DNA of 44,832 bases, taken from NCBI GenBank assembly GCA_012839765.1, contig DUMW01000098.1, positions 1 through 44,832 on the forward strand, given 5' to 3'. Below the pieces are notes generated by a model, which had not been told where the DNA came from, did not search any database, and saw nothing but the letters and a program-made list of their open reading frames with translations. Both the position numbers and the translations under genes were made by a program. The stretch is from Bacillota bacterium. GTDB taxonomy: Bacteria; Bacillota; Limnochordia; DUMW01. Positions 23,263 through 32,840 of this stretch are shown here, piece after piece. Positions within the stretch are counted from its first letter, which is position 1, and every line of letters starts with the position of its first letter.

Positions 23263-24573
23263 TTAATGTTGGGGCACAGGCATTGGTTTTGTATCAGTCG
23301 TCTCTTGATAGCGACTGGGAAGCCGCGGGGAAAGCCAGCGTCCCACCATACTGGCCCAATCTCGGGTAGCCGGTTCCTGATGGGCCCAGGGAGATTGCCG
23401 ATAACGCTCCAGCACCTGTTGATAGACCGTCGCGGTCCTTTGGGCGATGGTCTGCCAGTTATATTTCTCCAACACATCCTGCCGCGCCCTTTGGATCAGG
23501 CGGGAGCGTAAGTTGGGTGTACCAAAGAGGGTAAGGAGATTGTCGACAAGGGAGTTTGCATCACCACTGTAGAACTTCAAGCCGTTGATTCCGTGCTGGA
23601 TGATCTCATCGAATCCACCCACATTACTGACGATCACCGGCACACGGGCGGCCATGGCCTCCAAAGCCACGATCCCAAAGGGTTCGTAGGTGCTGGGGAA
23701 GACCGCCACATCCGCGATCCCCAAAAACCGGTTCCGCAACTCGTCATTGATAAACCCCGTAAAGCAAACCCGTTCCTGCAAGCCCAGTTCACTCACCTTG
23801 TTCTGCAGGAAATCCCTTTCCGGTCCTTCCCCGGAAACGATCAGTTTCGTATTCGGATAGAGTCTTACCACCTGAGCCAAAGCATCTAGGAGGATGTGTA
23901 CCCCCTTTTCCCGCACCAGGCGGCCCATGAAAAAGACCACCTGCTCATGGTCCGCCGCGTAGCGAGCCCGAAAGGCCGCCAATTCCTCCGGAGGAAGGAA
24001 AGGCAAGACGCCGTTAACCCCATTGGGAATGACATGGAGCTTGTCGCTGGGGACTTGAAAGATCCCTTGCAGTTCCCCATACATATATTGACTGCAACAG
24101 ATCACCGTCCAAGCCTCGTAACAAAGCCACCATTCCACATCACTGATCTGGCGTTGCAGATCGTTGTGCAGTCCACCGTTGCGGCCCCACTCGGTGGCAT
24201 GGATGGTCACCACCAACGGCCGCTGATAGGCATGTTTCAAGGCAACACCGCTGTGGGCCACAAGCCAGTCATGGGCATGGAAAAGATCACAGGGCCCCAC
24301 TTTGCCCATCACACTTACCGCCGTCTCCAACAGATTGAGATTCATCTGCAGGGCATCTTGCACCAGACCATCATGGCGTGGTCCCCGGGGTGTGGCCCGC
24401 CAAACCCGCACCCCGTAGTAGTTCTCCTGGGGCGGACACTGGGGATCCTGGATGGTCACCACATGGACCTCATGGCCGAGCCGGGCTAAGGCAATGGACA
24501 GCTCCGACACATGTCGGGCCAATCCCCCCACTACCCGCGGTGGAAACTCCCAGGTCAACATCATGATGCGCAT
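23263..24573 (-). CDS. GT4 glycosyltransferase (glycogen-synthase-like)
   Basis: 436 aa from the ATG at 24573, which has AAAGGGGG upstream; an extension to 24615 lacks similarity. It opens MRIMMLTWEFPPRVVGGLARHV, the glycine-rich substrate loop of GT4/GT5 synthases. It continues with FHAHDWLVAHSGVALKH, VIPNGVNG, VVFFMGRLVREKGVHILL and the E-x7-E region FPSTYEPFGIVALEAMAARVPVIVSNVGG. The YEPFG/ALEA pattern resembles prokaryotic GT4 glycogen synthases and trehalose or sucrose-type transferases. Its nearness to the DUF4912 and GH57 genes suggests the alpha-1,4-glucan chain elongation step; donor sugar (UDP- or ADP-glucose) is not known. Confidence 0.88.
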   Translation of the reverse strand: MRIMMLTWEFPPRVVGGLARHVSELSIALARLGHEVHVVTIQDPQCPPQENYYGVRVWRATPRGPRHDGLVQDALQMNLNLLETAVSVMGKVGPCDLFHAHDWLVAHSGVALKHAYQRPLVVTIHATEWGRNGGLHNDLQRQISDVEWWLCYEAWTVICCSQYMYGELQGIFQVPSDKLHVIPNGVNGVLPFLPPEELAAFRARYAADHEQVVFFMGRLVREKGVHILLDALAQVVRLYPNTKLIVSGEGPERDFLQNKVSELGLQERVCFTGFINDELRNRFLGIADVAVFPSTYEPFGIVALEAMAARVPVIVSNVGGFDEIIQHGINGLKFYSGDANSLVDNLLTLFGTPNLRSRLIQRARQDVLEKYNWQTIAQRTATVYQQVLERYRQSPWAHQEPATRDWASMVGRWLSPRLPSRYQETTDTKPMPVPQH

Positions 24574-24659
24574 TGTGGTGCCCCCTTTAGTTGTGTTGTT
24601 GCCGCAAGTCAGCACGTATTTATAGATTGTCCACCAAAGAAGGCTTTATACAGACTGGC

Positions 24660-25796
24660 CTAAGCGGGACTTGGTGCCGCGGGCAGGGAGTGGGAGTAAC
24701 ACCGGGGAACCCGTTGGCCAATGGCACAAACCACTTCGTAGGAGATAGTGTTGGACCAGGTGGCCAGATCCTGGGCTGAGATGACCTGTTCCCCTTGGCG
24801 GCCGATGAGCACCACCGTATCCCCCACATCCACCGGGGCATCCCCCAACTCCACCATCAGCTGATCCATACAGATATTCCCCACCACGGGGAAAAGCTGA
24901 CCATTGATCAAGACCTTGGCCTTGCCCGCGACGCGCCGGGTATACCCGTCGGCATACCCCACCGGGATCACCCCGATTCTCGTTCGGCACGCCGTACGAT
25001 ACAGGTGACCATAGCCGATCCCCCAACCCCCAGGCACTTCCTTTACTTCACAAACCCTGGCCTTCCAGCTGAGGACAGGGACTAATCCAGGATCTGGGTA
25101 TAGACCATATAGCGCCAGGCCCACCCGCACCGCATCTAACCTGCTCTCAGGATACTTGAGGGTACCTGCGGAATTGGCGATGTGATAACAGGAAAACCGT
25201 AAACCGCGATTGTGGAGGGCCTCCATCACACCCCGAAAGCGGCTGAGCTGCCTTTCCGTCTGGGCCGCGTCCTCCTCGGCACAGGAAAGATGACTGTACA
25301 TCCCTTCTACCACTAAGCCGGGAAGCTCTGCCACCTTCTGCGCAAACTCTGCCCCCTGGGTATATAACACGCCCAGGCGGCCCATGCCGGTGTCCACCTT
25401 GACATGTACAGGTAGGCGCTGACCATAGTTCATCCCCAGGTGGGAGAGGCGCTGGGCCGTTTTCCAATCGGAAACGGTAGCCGTCAGGTTCCAGCGAAAC
25501 AGGTTCTCCCAGTCCTTGGGACCGGACACCCCCAGAACAAGGATGGGCGTACAGATCCCAGCCCGCCGCAACCGCACCCCTTCGCCCACCGTGGCCACCG
25601 CAAATTGCCGCACCCCAGACTTAAGGCAGGCCTTTGTAACCTCCACCGCCCCATGGCCGTAGGCATCGGCCTTCACCACCGCGATCAGGGTGGTCCGGGG
25701 ACCAATTATCCTTTCCAGATAAGCCACATTCGTTTCAATCGCCCCTAGGTTCACTTCCACCCAGGTTCGTTCACATTCACCGTCCAACCCAGTCAT
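24660..25796 (-). CDS. alr: Alanine racemase
   Basis: 378 aa. The PLP lysine lies in AVVKADAYGHGAVEV at about residues 38-52; the second catalytic residue, Tyr, is in VIPVGYADGYTRRV (about 275-288). HVKVDTGMGRLGV and VVGNICMDQLMVEL are further signatures. It converts L-alanine to D-alanine for peptidoglycan and, in spore formers, can also modulate alanine germinants. The ATG at 25796 touches its Shine-Dalgarno (GGAGATG), so the TTG at 25787, with 9-nt spacing, is the likelier start. The gene overlaps nnrD/E by up to 20 nt; this alr-nnr-acpS order is typical of Firmicutes. Confidence 0.95.
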   Translation of the reverse strand: MTGLDGECERTWVEVNLGAIETNVAYLERIIGPRTTLIAVVKADAYGHGAVEVTKACLKSGVRQFAVATVGEGVRLRRAGICTPILVLGVSGPKDWENLFRWNLTATVSDWKTAQRLSHLGMNYGQRLPVHVKVDTGMGRLGVLYTQGAEFAQKVAELPGLVVEGMYSHLSCAEEDAAQTERQLSRFRGVMEALHNRGLRFSCYHIANSAGTLKYPESRLDAVRVGLALYGLYPDPGLVPVLSWKARVCEVKEVPGGWGIGYGHLYRTACRTRIGVIPVGYADGYTRRVAGKAKVLINGQLFPVVGNICMDQLMVELGDAPVDVGDTVVLIGRQGEQVISAQDLATWSNTISYEVVCAIGQRVPRCYSHSLPAAPSPA

Positions 25797-27363
25797 CTCC
25801 TTTGTTGCCGTTGGTCACCGCTAAGTAAGCCCTGGGCAAAAGATCCGCGAGCTCCTGGGCCCGCAGGCCCGCGGGGCCATGCTGGTCCGCCCACCGCTCA
25901 CCGGCGATGGCATGCAAGAATGTACCGCAGATAGCCGCGTCCAAAGGCCCAAGCCCCTGGCCCATATAGGCCGCGATACAGCCGGTAAGTACATCGCCGC
26001 TGCCGCCGGTGGCCATGGCCACCGTACCCCGGTTCATGATCCAAGCCCGGCCCTCGGGTACGGCAATAATCGTCGGCGTACCCTTCAACACCACCACACA
26101 GCGGAAAGCCGCCGCGGCCTTGAGGGCATGCCCAAGGGGATCCGTGGTGATCTCCTCGATGCTACAGCCTAACAAACGCCCCATCTCTCCCGGGTGGGGA
26201 GTAATCACCACCGGGGCTTGGGCGGCCCACTGGACCAAGAGCTTGGGGTTCTCCGCCAATAGATTCAAGGCATCGGCGTCCAAAACGGTGGGAATCTGTA
26301 CTCCTTCGGCCAAGGCTGCGATCACTTCCCCCACGGTGGAAGCGGTGGAAAGCCCCGGACCAATAGCCAGTACATTGGCCCGGCCACAGAAATCAAGGAT
26401 CTCCAGCGCCGCCTCCCCGGCCAAGGCACCATCCTCCTCCGCCAAAGGCATGGTCATGGCCTCGGTAAGTTTCGTGGCGAAGATCCCCTGGAGACTAGCC
26501 GGTCCCCCGAGGGTCACCAAACCAGCCCCCGCCCGTACCGCGGCATAGGCAGCCAGACAGGCGGCGCCTCCCAGGTTGCGGCTCCCCCCTACAATTAATA
26601 CCCGCCCGAAATCGCCTTTATGCTGGTTCGGTCGACGCTTAGGCAGCAGACTTCTTACGAAAGCCTCATCAATGAGGGTAAGCATACCCTGGTCCGGGTT
26701 CGTAAGTTCGAGGGGAATACCGATGTCCGCCACGTGCCACCGGCCGGCAAAGCTTGCTCCCGGGTAAAGCAAGAGCCCCCGTTTGGGCAAAGCAAAGGTC
26801 ACCGTGACATCGGCCCTGATGACCTCCCCCCAGACAGCACCGGTATCGGCTTCCACACCGGTGGGAATATCCACCGCGACCACCGGTGTTCCGCTGTCGT
26901 TAATCACCCGCACCAGTTCCGGGTAGATCCCCGCCAAGGGTCCCCGGGCACCGGTCCCGAGGATAGCGTCAATAATCAGATCCGACATCCGCAGGGCGAT
27001 GGGCAACTTCGACAGGAACTGCTCCTCCACCTGGTAGACACTAATGCCTAGTTTATGCACGATCCCCAGGTTGACCGCCGCATCCTGGGTGATCTTCTCC
27101 GGGGCACAGGTCAAGTAGACCCGCACCCGCGCTCCTAGTTGATGGAGATGGCGAGCCACCACAAAACCATCACCGCCATTGTTTCCCGGCCCCGCGAAGA
27201 TGTTGATCCGCTTCCCTTTGAGGTCGGGAAACATCTTCTTCACCTGCTGAACAACGGCCAGGCCAGCATTTTCCATCAACACAATCCCTGGAATCCCGTA
27301 CTCGGCGATGGCTCGACGATCAATGGTCTGCATTTCCTTGGCGGTGACCACCCACATACTCAT
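25777..27363 (-). CDS. nnr: Bifunctional NAD(P)HX epimerase/dehydratase
   Basis: 528 aa, both YjeF domains fused. The N-terminal epimerase (about 1-215) has GPGNNGGDGFVVARHL and DAILGTGARGPLAG. The C-terminal dehydratase (about 225-520) has HKGDFGRVLIVGGSRNLGGAACLAAYAAVRAG..., the ADP-binding ITPHPGEMGRLLG and GTVAMATGGSGDVLTGCIAAYMGQG. Together they repair hydrated NADH/NADPH. ATG at 27363 abuts the AGGAGGG site, so the in-frame ATG two codons on (27357) with 6-nt spacing is likely the true start. It sits between acpS and alr. Confidence 0.95.
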   Translation of the reverse strand: MSMWVVTAKEMQTIDRRAIAEYGIPGIVLMENAGLAVVQQVKKMFPDLKGKRINIFAGPGNNGGDGFVVARHLHQLGARVRVYLTCAPEKITQDAAVNLGIVHKLGISVYQVEEQFLSKLPIALRMSDLIIDAILGTGARGPLAGIYPELVRVINDSGTPVVAVDIPTGVEADTGAVWGEVIRADVTVTFALPKRGLLLYPGASFAGRWHVADIGIPLELTNPDQGMLTLIDEAFVRSLLPKRRPNQHKGDFGRVLIVGGSRNLGGAACLAAYAAVRAGAGLVTLGGPASLQGIFATKLTEAMTMPLAEEDGALAGEAALEILDFCGRANVLAIGPGLSTASTVGEVIAALAEGVQIPTVLDADALNLLAENPKLLVQWAAQAPVVITPHPGEMGRLLGCSIEEITTDPLGHALKAAAAFRCVVVLKGTPTIIAVPEGRAWIMNRGTVAMATGGSGDVLTGCIAAYMGQGLGPLDAAICGTFLHAIAGERWADQHGPAGLRAQELADLLPRAYLAVTNGNKGDDWVGR

Positions 27364-27368
27364 CCCTC

Positions 27369-27746
27369 CTATGATTCACCGACGGCCACAGCACAAGCCG
27401 CCGCGTAATTGACTTCATGGGTCAGGCTAAGATGCACCTGGGTGATCCCCCGGGCCTGGGCCCACTGCTCCGTTTGTCCACTCAAGTGGACCTCCGGCTG
27501 CCCCGCGGGACACCTTAGAATCTCGATCTCTTGCCAGCGGATTCCGAAGGCCGTTGGGCCCAAAGCCTTATAAACCGCTTCTTTGCCCGCAAAACGAGCG
27601 GCCAGCCGGTTAAGCGGCGGCGATACCCCCAACTGGGCCAGTTCCGCCGGGGAGAAAATGCGTTCCAGAAAACGCTGGCCAAACCGGGCATAGGCCCGCC
27701 GGATCCTTTGGTTCTCCACGATATCTATACCCACACCCTTCACCAA
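27369..27746 (-). CDS. acpS: Holo-[acyl-carrier-protein] synthase
   Basis: 125 aa, normal length. Signatures are GVGIDIVENQRI (about 4-15) with the metal-binding Asp, and FAGKEAVYKALG (about 52-63). It transfers 4'-phosphopantetheine from CoA to apo-ACP for fatty acid synthesis. Start is TTG at 27746 or GTG one codon later; AAGG lies upstream. Five nt before the downstream nnr gene, so the two are coupled. Confidence 0.95.
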   Translation of the reverse strand: MVKGVGIDIVENQRIRRAYARFGQRFLERIFSPAELAQLGVSPPLNRLAARFAGKEAVYKALGPTAFGIRWQEIEILRCPAGQPEVHLSGQTEQWAQARGITQVHLSLTHEVNYAAACAVAVGES

Positions 27747-27771
27747 TGGCCTTCATCTCCAAACTTACAAC

Positions 27772-29121
27772 TTACGCGCCCAGTTGGGCCGCGATAACCT
27801 CCGCCACCAGGCTCACCACTTCTTCCAGTACCTGTTCGTCCTTGGCCTCGGCCATCACCCGAATCAAAGGCTCGGTACCCGAGGCCCGCACAAAGATCCG
27901 GCCTTCCTCACCCAAGAGGCCTTGGGCCCGTGCGATGGCACCGCTTACCTCCAGGTTTTGGGCGAAGTTCTTATCCTTCACCGGCACATTGACTAGTTTC
28001 TGGGGGTAGAACTGCAGCACCGAGGCAAGCTGGGACAGGGGTACTCCCTTCTTCTTGAGCACACTGAGTAACTGGATGGCCGTCAGGATACCATCACCAG
28101 TGGTACTGTGATCGGCAAAGATAATATGCCCGGATTTTTCCCCTCCCAGGTTTAGTCTGTTCTGGACCATCGCTTCCCACACATATCTATCCCCGTTTTC
28201 CACAAAAAGTAGTTGGGCCCCTTGTCTTTTTAGCAGGTCAGCCAGCCCCATATTGCTATACTGGGTGGCCACTAAGGTCCCCTTGGCCAGTTTTCCCTTC
28301 TCCAACAAGTCCAGGGCACAGATGGCCATGATCCCGTCACCATCGACGATCCGGCCCTGCTCATCAACCGCAATAACCCGGTCCGCATCCCCATCATGGG
28401 CCAACCCCACCGTGGCTTGGTGGGCCACCACCGCTTGACAAAGGGCGGCGGGATGGGTTGAACCGCACTGGGCATTAATATTCACCCCATCGGGCTCTGC
28501 GTTAATGGTGATCACCTCAGCCCCCAACCGGCGATACACCTGGGGAGCAACGGAACTTGCGGCCCCGTTGGCGCAGTCCACCACGATCCGTAGCCCACTC
28601 AAATCTTCGGTGGCAGTACCGGTGAGAAAACCCATCCAGCGCTCATGGGCGTCGGCCAGTGATTCCGCCCGGCCGATTTCCCTCCCGGTAGCCGTGGGGA
28701 AGTCTGCCACTTGACCCGCCAAGGCAGTCAAGACCAAAGCTTCGATCTCGTCCTCCACCTCATCGGGAAGCTTTGTTCCCTCTTGGGAGAAGAACTTGAT
28801 GCCATTATCGTCAAAGGGATTATGGGAAGCGGAAATCACCACCCCGAAGGTGGCCCCAAGGTTTCTTGTCAGATAAGCAATCCCAGGCGTAGGGATAACA
28901 CCGGCATCCAAAAGGTCACAGCCGGTGGAGGTAACGCCCGCGGTCAAGGCCGCGGCCAGCATAGAACCCGAAAGACGCGTATCCCGTCCCAGAATTGCCA
29001 CACCCTTTTGTCCCTTACCCAAGACCGCGGCCGCCGCCCGGCCCAAGTAGAAGGCCAAAAGGGGAGTCAACTCCTGATTTGCAATGCCCCGCACACCATC
29101 GGTACCAAATAGTCTACCCAA
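27772..29121 (-). CDS. glmM: Phosphoglucosamine mutase
   Basis: 449 aa, full length. MGRLFGTDGVRG start, the phosphoserine loop in VISASHNPFDDNGIK (about 99-113), the metal loop AHDGDADRVIAVDE (about 240-253), the sugar loop ENGDRYVWEA and FVRASGTEPLIRVMAEA at the C-terminus. It converts glucosamine-6-P to glucosamine-1-P for UDP-GlcNAc and peptidoglycan. The start is TTG at 29121 with AAAGGAG about 12 nt upstream. The cdaA-cdaR genes that usually precede glmM in Firmicutes are absent; a 300-nt gap and the terminator of the ilv-leu operon lie there instead. Confidence 0.96.
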   Translation of the reverse strand: MGRLFGTDGVRGIANQELTPLLAFYLGRAAAAVLGKGQKGVAILGRDTRLSGSMLAAALTAGVTSTGCDLLDAGVIPTPGIAYLTRNLGATFGVVISASHNPFDDNGIKFFSQEGTKLPDEVEDEIEALVLTALAGQVADFPTATGREIGRAESLADAHERWMGFLTGTATEDLSGLRIVVDCANGAASSVAPQVYRRLGAEVITINAEPDGVNINAQCGSTHPAALCQAVVAHQATVGLAHDGDADRVIAVDEQGRIVDGDGIMAICALDLLEKGKLAKGTLVATQYSNMGLADLLKRQGAQLLFVENGDRYVWEAMVQNRLNLGGEKSGHIIFADHSTTGDGILTAIQLLSVLKKKGVPLSQLASVLQFYPQKLVNVPVKDKNFAQNLEVSGAIARAQGLLGEEGRIFVRASGTEPLIRVMAEAKDEQVLEEVVSLVAEVIAAQLGA

Positions 29122-29430
29122 AGGCGATCACACTCCTTTGCAAGCTCACCCATCTAGGAACAGGTAATACAGGATAAATTCGTGATCAGTCTGACGGATC
29201 CCTTCACCCAGATTTGGGGATACTGGGGTTTAGATATCACCCCTGCGCCAGGGGGAGATAGCGAAGATTATGGGTACATCAAGACCAGGGAAGGTGAATA
29301 TTTGTTCGGGAATGCTATCGTAGCTATGGTGGTTTGCCTGCCGGGGGGATTTGTGACAGTCGCCGGACGTGTAGCTAGGAACCGAAGGAATACGTGCCCG
29401 AACCCTTCTGCTCAGGAACCAGAGGACAGG
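29122..29430. other. Gap upstream of glmM
   Basis: About 310 nt between the ilv-leu terminator and glmM. It presumably holds the promoter of the glmM-acpS-nnr-alr group. An open plus-strand frame crosses it and runs into cimA antisense; it lacks an RBS and family similarity. No glmS-type ribozyme or cdaR remnant could be recognised. Confidence 0.4.
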
Positions 29431-29455
29431 AAAAAACCCCGGGGAAAACCCGGGG
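29431..29455 (-). terminator. Intrinsic terminator of the ilv-leu operon
   Basis: On the minus strand a 7-bp all-GC stem (CCCCGGG with CCCGGGG), a 5-nt loop and TTTTTT lie 9 nt after the cimA stop. Strong rho-independent terminator that closes the nine-gene operon. Confidence 0.9.
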
Positions 29456-29463
29456 CAAAGGAA

Positions 29464-31038
29464 CTACTGTCCTGCTTTCGCCTTAAGCAGTCCGTATTCA
29501 ATACTGTCGACCAAAGCGATCCAGCTGGCCTCGATAATATTCGGAGAGACTCCTACGGTACCCCAGCTCATCCCATCATCGGTGGACTGAATCAAGACCC
29601 GCACCTTCGCGGCGGTGCCGGACTGTTCGTCAAGGACCCGCACCTTGTAGTCGCTGAGCTTAATCTGTTCCACCTGAGGATAGACCTCGATCAAGGCCTT
29701 ACGGAGGGCACCGTCCAAGGCATTCACCGGTCCGTTTCCTTCCGCGGCCGTATGGTAGATTCGATCATGGACTTTGATCTTGATGGTAGCCTCGGAGCGG
29801 GCCTCTAGATCGCCGTTAGCCCGATCGGTGATCAACCGGAAGCCCACCAGTTCAAAGAAGGGCTCATATAGCCCCAATACTCTGTTGAGCAACATTTCAA
29901 AGGAAGCTTCCGCCCCTTCGAAATAGTAACCATCGTGTTCCAGTTGTTTGATGGTGCTGAGGATCTCCCGCATCTTGTCGGAGTCTTTATCCAGCTCAAT
30001 ACCACATTCCCGCGCCTTGTAGATGATATTGCTTGCTCCCGCCAACTCCGAAATCAGAACCCGACGCCGGTTCCCCACCAGCTCCGGCAAGATATGCTCG
30101 TAGGTCTGGGGATGGCGCAAAAGGGCACTGACATGGATCCCACCTTTGTGGGCAAAGGCACTGCGTCCCACGTAGGGTTGATGATCGTCGGGGACAATGT
30201 TGGCCTGCTCGCTAACGTAATGGGACATCTGGGTAAGTTGCCCCAGATCCTCATCGGTCAGGACCTGGAAACCCATCTTCAGCTGTAGGCTAGGAATGAT
30301 CACACATAGGTCCGCATTACCCGCGCGCTCTCCATAGCCATTGATGGTACCCTGAACCTGACTGGCCCCTGCTTCCACCGCCAGCAGACTGTTGGCCACC
30401 GCTACCCCCGAGTCATTGTGGGCATGAATACCAATGGGGAGGTCAAACTGGTCAATCACGTTTTTCGTAATCCGCTGTACCTCGTGGGGCAGCGTCCCCC
30501 CGTTGGTGTCACACAAGACCAAGCACCGGGCTCCGGCCCGGGCCGCGGCTCGCAATGTCGCCAAAGCATAATCGGGATTGCGCTTGTATCCATCAAAGAA
30601 GTGTTCTGCATCGAAGTTGACCTGTAGACCCTGGGAAACCAAATAGGAGACGGTGTCGTAAATCATGTTGAGGTTTTCCTCCAAGGTGGTCCGCAGCGCG
30701 TCGGTTACGTGAAAGTCCCAGGCTTTCCCGAAAATGGTGGCCACTTTCACTCCTGATCTTATGATGGCCTGGACGTTTTGGTCGTCTTTTGCGGTGATTC
30801 CCGCCCGCCGGGTACTACCGAAGGCGGTGAGCACGGTCCGTTTCAGGGGAATCTTCTGCATCCGCTCAAAGAACTCGATATCCTTCGGGTTGGAGCCAGG
30901 CCAGCCTCCTTCCACAAAGTGAAAGCCCAGTTCATCTAGTTTCCGCACAATGCGGATCTTATCCTCCACCGAAAAGGAAATACCTTCCCGCTGCGTCCCA
31001 TCCCGCAGGGTCGTGTCATAGATCTCGATCTGCCGCAC
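29464..31038 (-). CDS. cimA: (R)-citramalate synthase
   Basis: 524 aa from the GTG at 31038, with AGAGGAG 7 nt upstream; a GTG at 31056 is in frame but has no RBS. The HMGL-like barrel begins IEIYDTTLRDGTQREGISFSVEDK, distinct from LeuA, and has HFVEGGWPGSNPKD, AHNDSGVAVANSL and the long CimA-type C-terminal LeuA-dimer regulatory domain (about 385-520). It condenses acetyl-CoA and pyruvate to citramalate, giving a threonine-independent entry to isoleucine; LeuC/LeuD then act on citramalate. The related 515-aa LeuA is encoded in the same operon, which makes misassignment unlikely. Last gene before the terminator. Confidence 0.92.
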   Translation of the reverse strand: MRQIEIYDTTLRDGTQREGISFSVEDKIRIVRKLDELGFHFVEGGWPGSNPKDIEFFERMQKIPLKRTVLTAFGSTRRAGITAKDDQNVQAIIRSGVKVATIFGKAWDFHVTDALRTTLEENLNMIYDTVSYLVSQGLQVNFDAEHFFDGYKRNPDYALATLRAAARAGARCLVLCDTNGGTLPHEVQRITKNVIDQFDLPIGIHAHNDSGVAVANSLLAVEAGASQVQGTINGYGERAGNADLCVIIPSLQLKMGFQVLTDEDLGQLTQMSHYVSEQANIVPDDHQPYVGRSAFAHKGGIHVSALLRHPQTYEHILPELVGNRRRVLISELAGASNIIYKARECGIELDKDSDKMREILSTIKQLEHDGYYFEGAEASFEMLLNRVLGLYEPFFELVGFRLITDRANGDLEARSEATIKIKVHDRIYHTAAEGNGPVNALDGALRKALIEVYPQVEQIKLSDYKVRVLDEQSGTAAKVRVLIQSTDDGMSWGTVGVSPNIIEASWIALVDSIEYGLLKAKAGQ

Positions 31039-31062
31039 AGAACCACTCCTCTCCACCTAAAT

Positions 31063-31557
31063 TTAGCCGCTTTCCCCCAATCGCTTGCGAATAAAGGGGG
31101 TAAGCCCTCCTAGGCGGATAAACTCCTGCATGAACTCCGGGAAAGGCACCGCCTGGAAGGTCTTGTTCTGCGTGGTGTTCTCAATCACGCCGCTATTCAT
31201 GTCGATCCGGAGAATGTCCCCTTCCTTGGCTTCGATGTCCGGACACTCGAAAATGGGCAACCCGATGTTAATCGCGTTGCGGAAGAAGATCCGGGCAAAG
31301 GAAGGTGCCACCACACAGCTAACCCCTGCGGCTTTAATGGCAATAGGTGCATGTTCCCGGGAGCTACCACAACCGAAGTTCTTGCCTGCCACGATAATAT
31401 CTCCCGGCTGCACCTTATTGGGGAAATCGGGATCCGCATCTTCCATACAGTGTTCAGCCAAGGCTTGCGGATCCGATGTATTCAAATACCGTGCCGGGAT
31501 GATCGCGTCGGTATCCACATCGTCACCAAAGGTCCACACCCTACCTTCAATAATCAT
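31063..31557 (-). CDS. leuD: 3-isopropylmalate dehydratase small subunit
   Basis: 164 aa. Features are [22 protein letters not shown] at the N-terminus, the substrate loop [20 protein letters not shown] (about 60-79) and [12 protein letters not shown]. The short form without the N-terminal extension matches the archaeal/clostridial LeuD type that pairs with the 420-aa LeuC. With LeuC it isomerises isopropylmalate, and probably citramalate as well. AGGGAGG precedes the ATG and leuC ends 13 nt upstream. Confidence 0.95.
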   Translation of the reverse strand: MIIEGRVWTFGDDVDTDAIIPARYLNTSDPQALAEHCMEDADPDFPNKVQPGDIIVAGKNFGCGSSREHAPIAIKAAGVSCVVAPSFARIFFRNAINIGLPIFECPDIEAKEGDILRIDMNSGVIENTTQNKTFQAVPFPEFMQEFIRLGGLTPFIRKRLGESG

Positions 31558-31569
31558 GGTTATCCTCCC

Positions 31570-32835
31570 TTACAAACCAAGATCCCGAGGTCCTGCAATC
31601 CGGCCCAAGACCGCAGAGGCCGCTGCCACCGCAGGACTGGCTAGATAAACCTCACTCTTTGGATGGCCCATCCGCCCCACGAAGTTCCGGTTGGTGGTGG
31701 ATACGGCCCGCTCACCGCTGGCCAGAATCCCCATATGGCCACCAAGACAGGGACCACAGGTGGGCGTGCTTACCGCACATTCCGCATCAAGGAAGATATC
31801 AATGAGTCCTTCGGCCATGGCCTGTTGGTAAATCCTTTGGGTACCGGGGATTACGATCACCCGCACATGGGGATGCACTTTGCGTCCCTGTAGCACCTTT
31901 GCCGCCAGGCGTAGGTCCTCCAGGCGACCGTTGGTACAGGATCCGATCACCACTTGATCAATGGGGACCTCTCCCACTGCACTAAGAGGCCGGGTGTTTT
32001 CCGGCAGATGGGGGAACGCCACCTGGGGCTCCAGGTTGCTGACATCCCACTCGTAAACCTTAGCATAGTTGGCGTCGGGATCGCTTTCCACCAGTTCATA
32101 GTCCCGTTTGGCCCGATCCTGCACATAGGCGACGGTCTTCTCGTCCGGGGCAAAGATCCCGTTCTTGGCGCCGGCTTCAATGGCCATATTAGCCATGGTG
32201 AAGCGGCCATCCATATCCAAATTAGCGATCACTTCGCCGGTGAATTCCATGGCACAATAGCGGGCTCCGTCCACGCCGATCTGTCCAATGGTATAAAGGA
32301 TCAGATCCTTGCCCGTTACCCACGGTTGCAGCTCGCCCCGGTAGACAAACTTGATGGTCTCCGGAATCCTAAACCAAGCCTCCCCCGTAGCCATGCCGGC
32401 CCCCAGATCGGTACTGCCCACACCGGTGGCAAAGGCCCCTAGGGCACCGTAGGTACAGGTATGGGAGTCGGCACCGATCACCACATCACCGGGCAGGACC
32501 AGACCCTGCTCCGGAAGCAGGCAGTGCTCGATCCCCATCCGGCCCACTTCGAAGTAGTTGACCAGCTCCTGCTTCCTAGCAAATTCCCGAATGAGCTTCA
32601 CCTGCTCGGCGGAAGCAATATCCTTATTAGGTGTAAAGTGATCCGGGACCAAAACCACCCGTTCCCGGTCAAAAACCTTTTCTGCGCCCATCTTGGCAAA
32701 TTCCTTAATCGCCACCGGAGCGGTAACGTCATTGGCTAAAGCCACATCGATCTTGGCAAAGACTAGATCTCCGGGCTTTACCCCTTTGCGCCCCGAGGCT
32801 TTCGCCAGGATCTTCTCCGTAATGGTCATGCCCAT
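31570..32835 (-). CDS. leuC: 3-isopropylmalate dehydratase large subunit
   Basis: 421 aa from the ATG at 32835 (GAGGGG 8 nt upstream); a GTG at 32844 that overlaps the leuA stop would add three residues. The aconitase-family [4Fe-4S] ligands are in VIGSCTNGR (one Cys) and [14 protein letters not shown] (two Cys); [23 protein letters not shown] is the substrate region. Length and sequence place it in the homoaconitase/archaeal-type LeuC group. Together with LeuD it serves leucine and, in CimA strains, isoleucine synthesis. Confidence 0.95.
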   Translation of the reverse strand: MGMTITEKILAKASGRKGVKPGDLVFAKIDVALANDVTAPVAIKEFAKMGAEKVFDRERVVLVPDHFTPNKDIASAEQVKLIREFARKQELVNYFEVGRMGIEHCLLPEQGLVLPGDVVIGADSHTCTYGALGAFATGVGSTDLGAGMATGEAWFRIPETIKFVYRGELQPWVTGKDLILYTIGQIGVDGARYCAMEFTGEVIANLDMDGRFTMANMAIEAGAKNGIFAPDEKTVAYVQDRAKRDYELVESDPDANYAKVYEWDVSNLEPQVAFPHLPENTRPLSAVGEVPIDQVVIGSCTNGRLEDLRLAAKVLQGRKVHPHVRVIVIPGTQRIYQQAMAEGLIDIFLDAECAVSTPTCGPCLGGHMGILASGERAVSTTNRNFVGRMGHPKSEVYLASPAVAAASAVLGRIAGPRDLGL

Positions 32836-32840
32836 CTTAC

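Noticed and set aside
29182-29808. 208-codon open frame on the plus strand upstream of and antisense to cimA
   Set aside because: More than half lies antisense to cimA, there is no RBS, and the peptide shows no family pattern; it is a GC-driven shadow frame.
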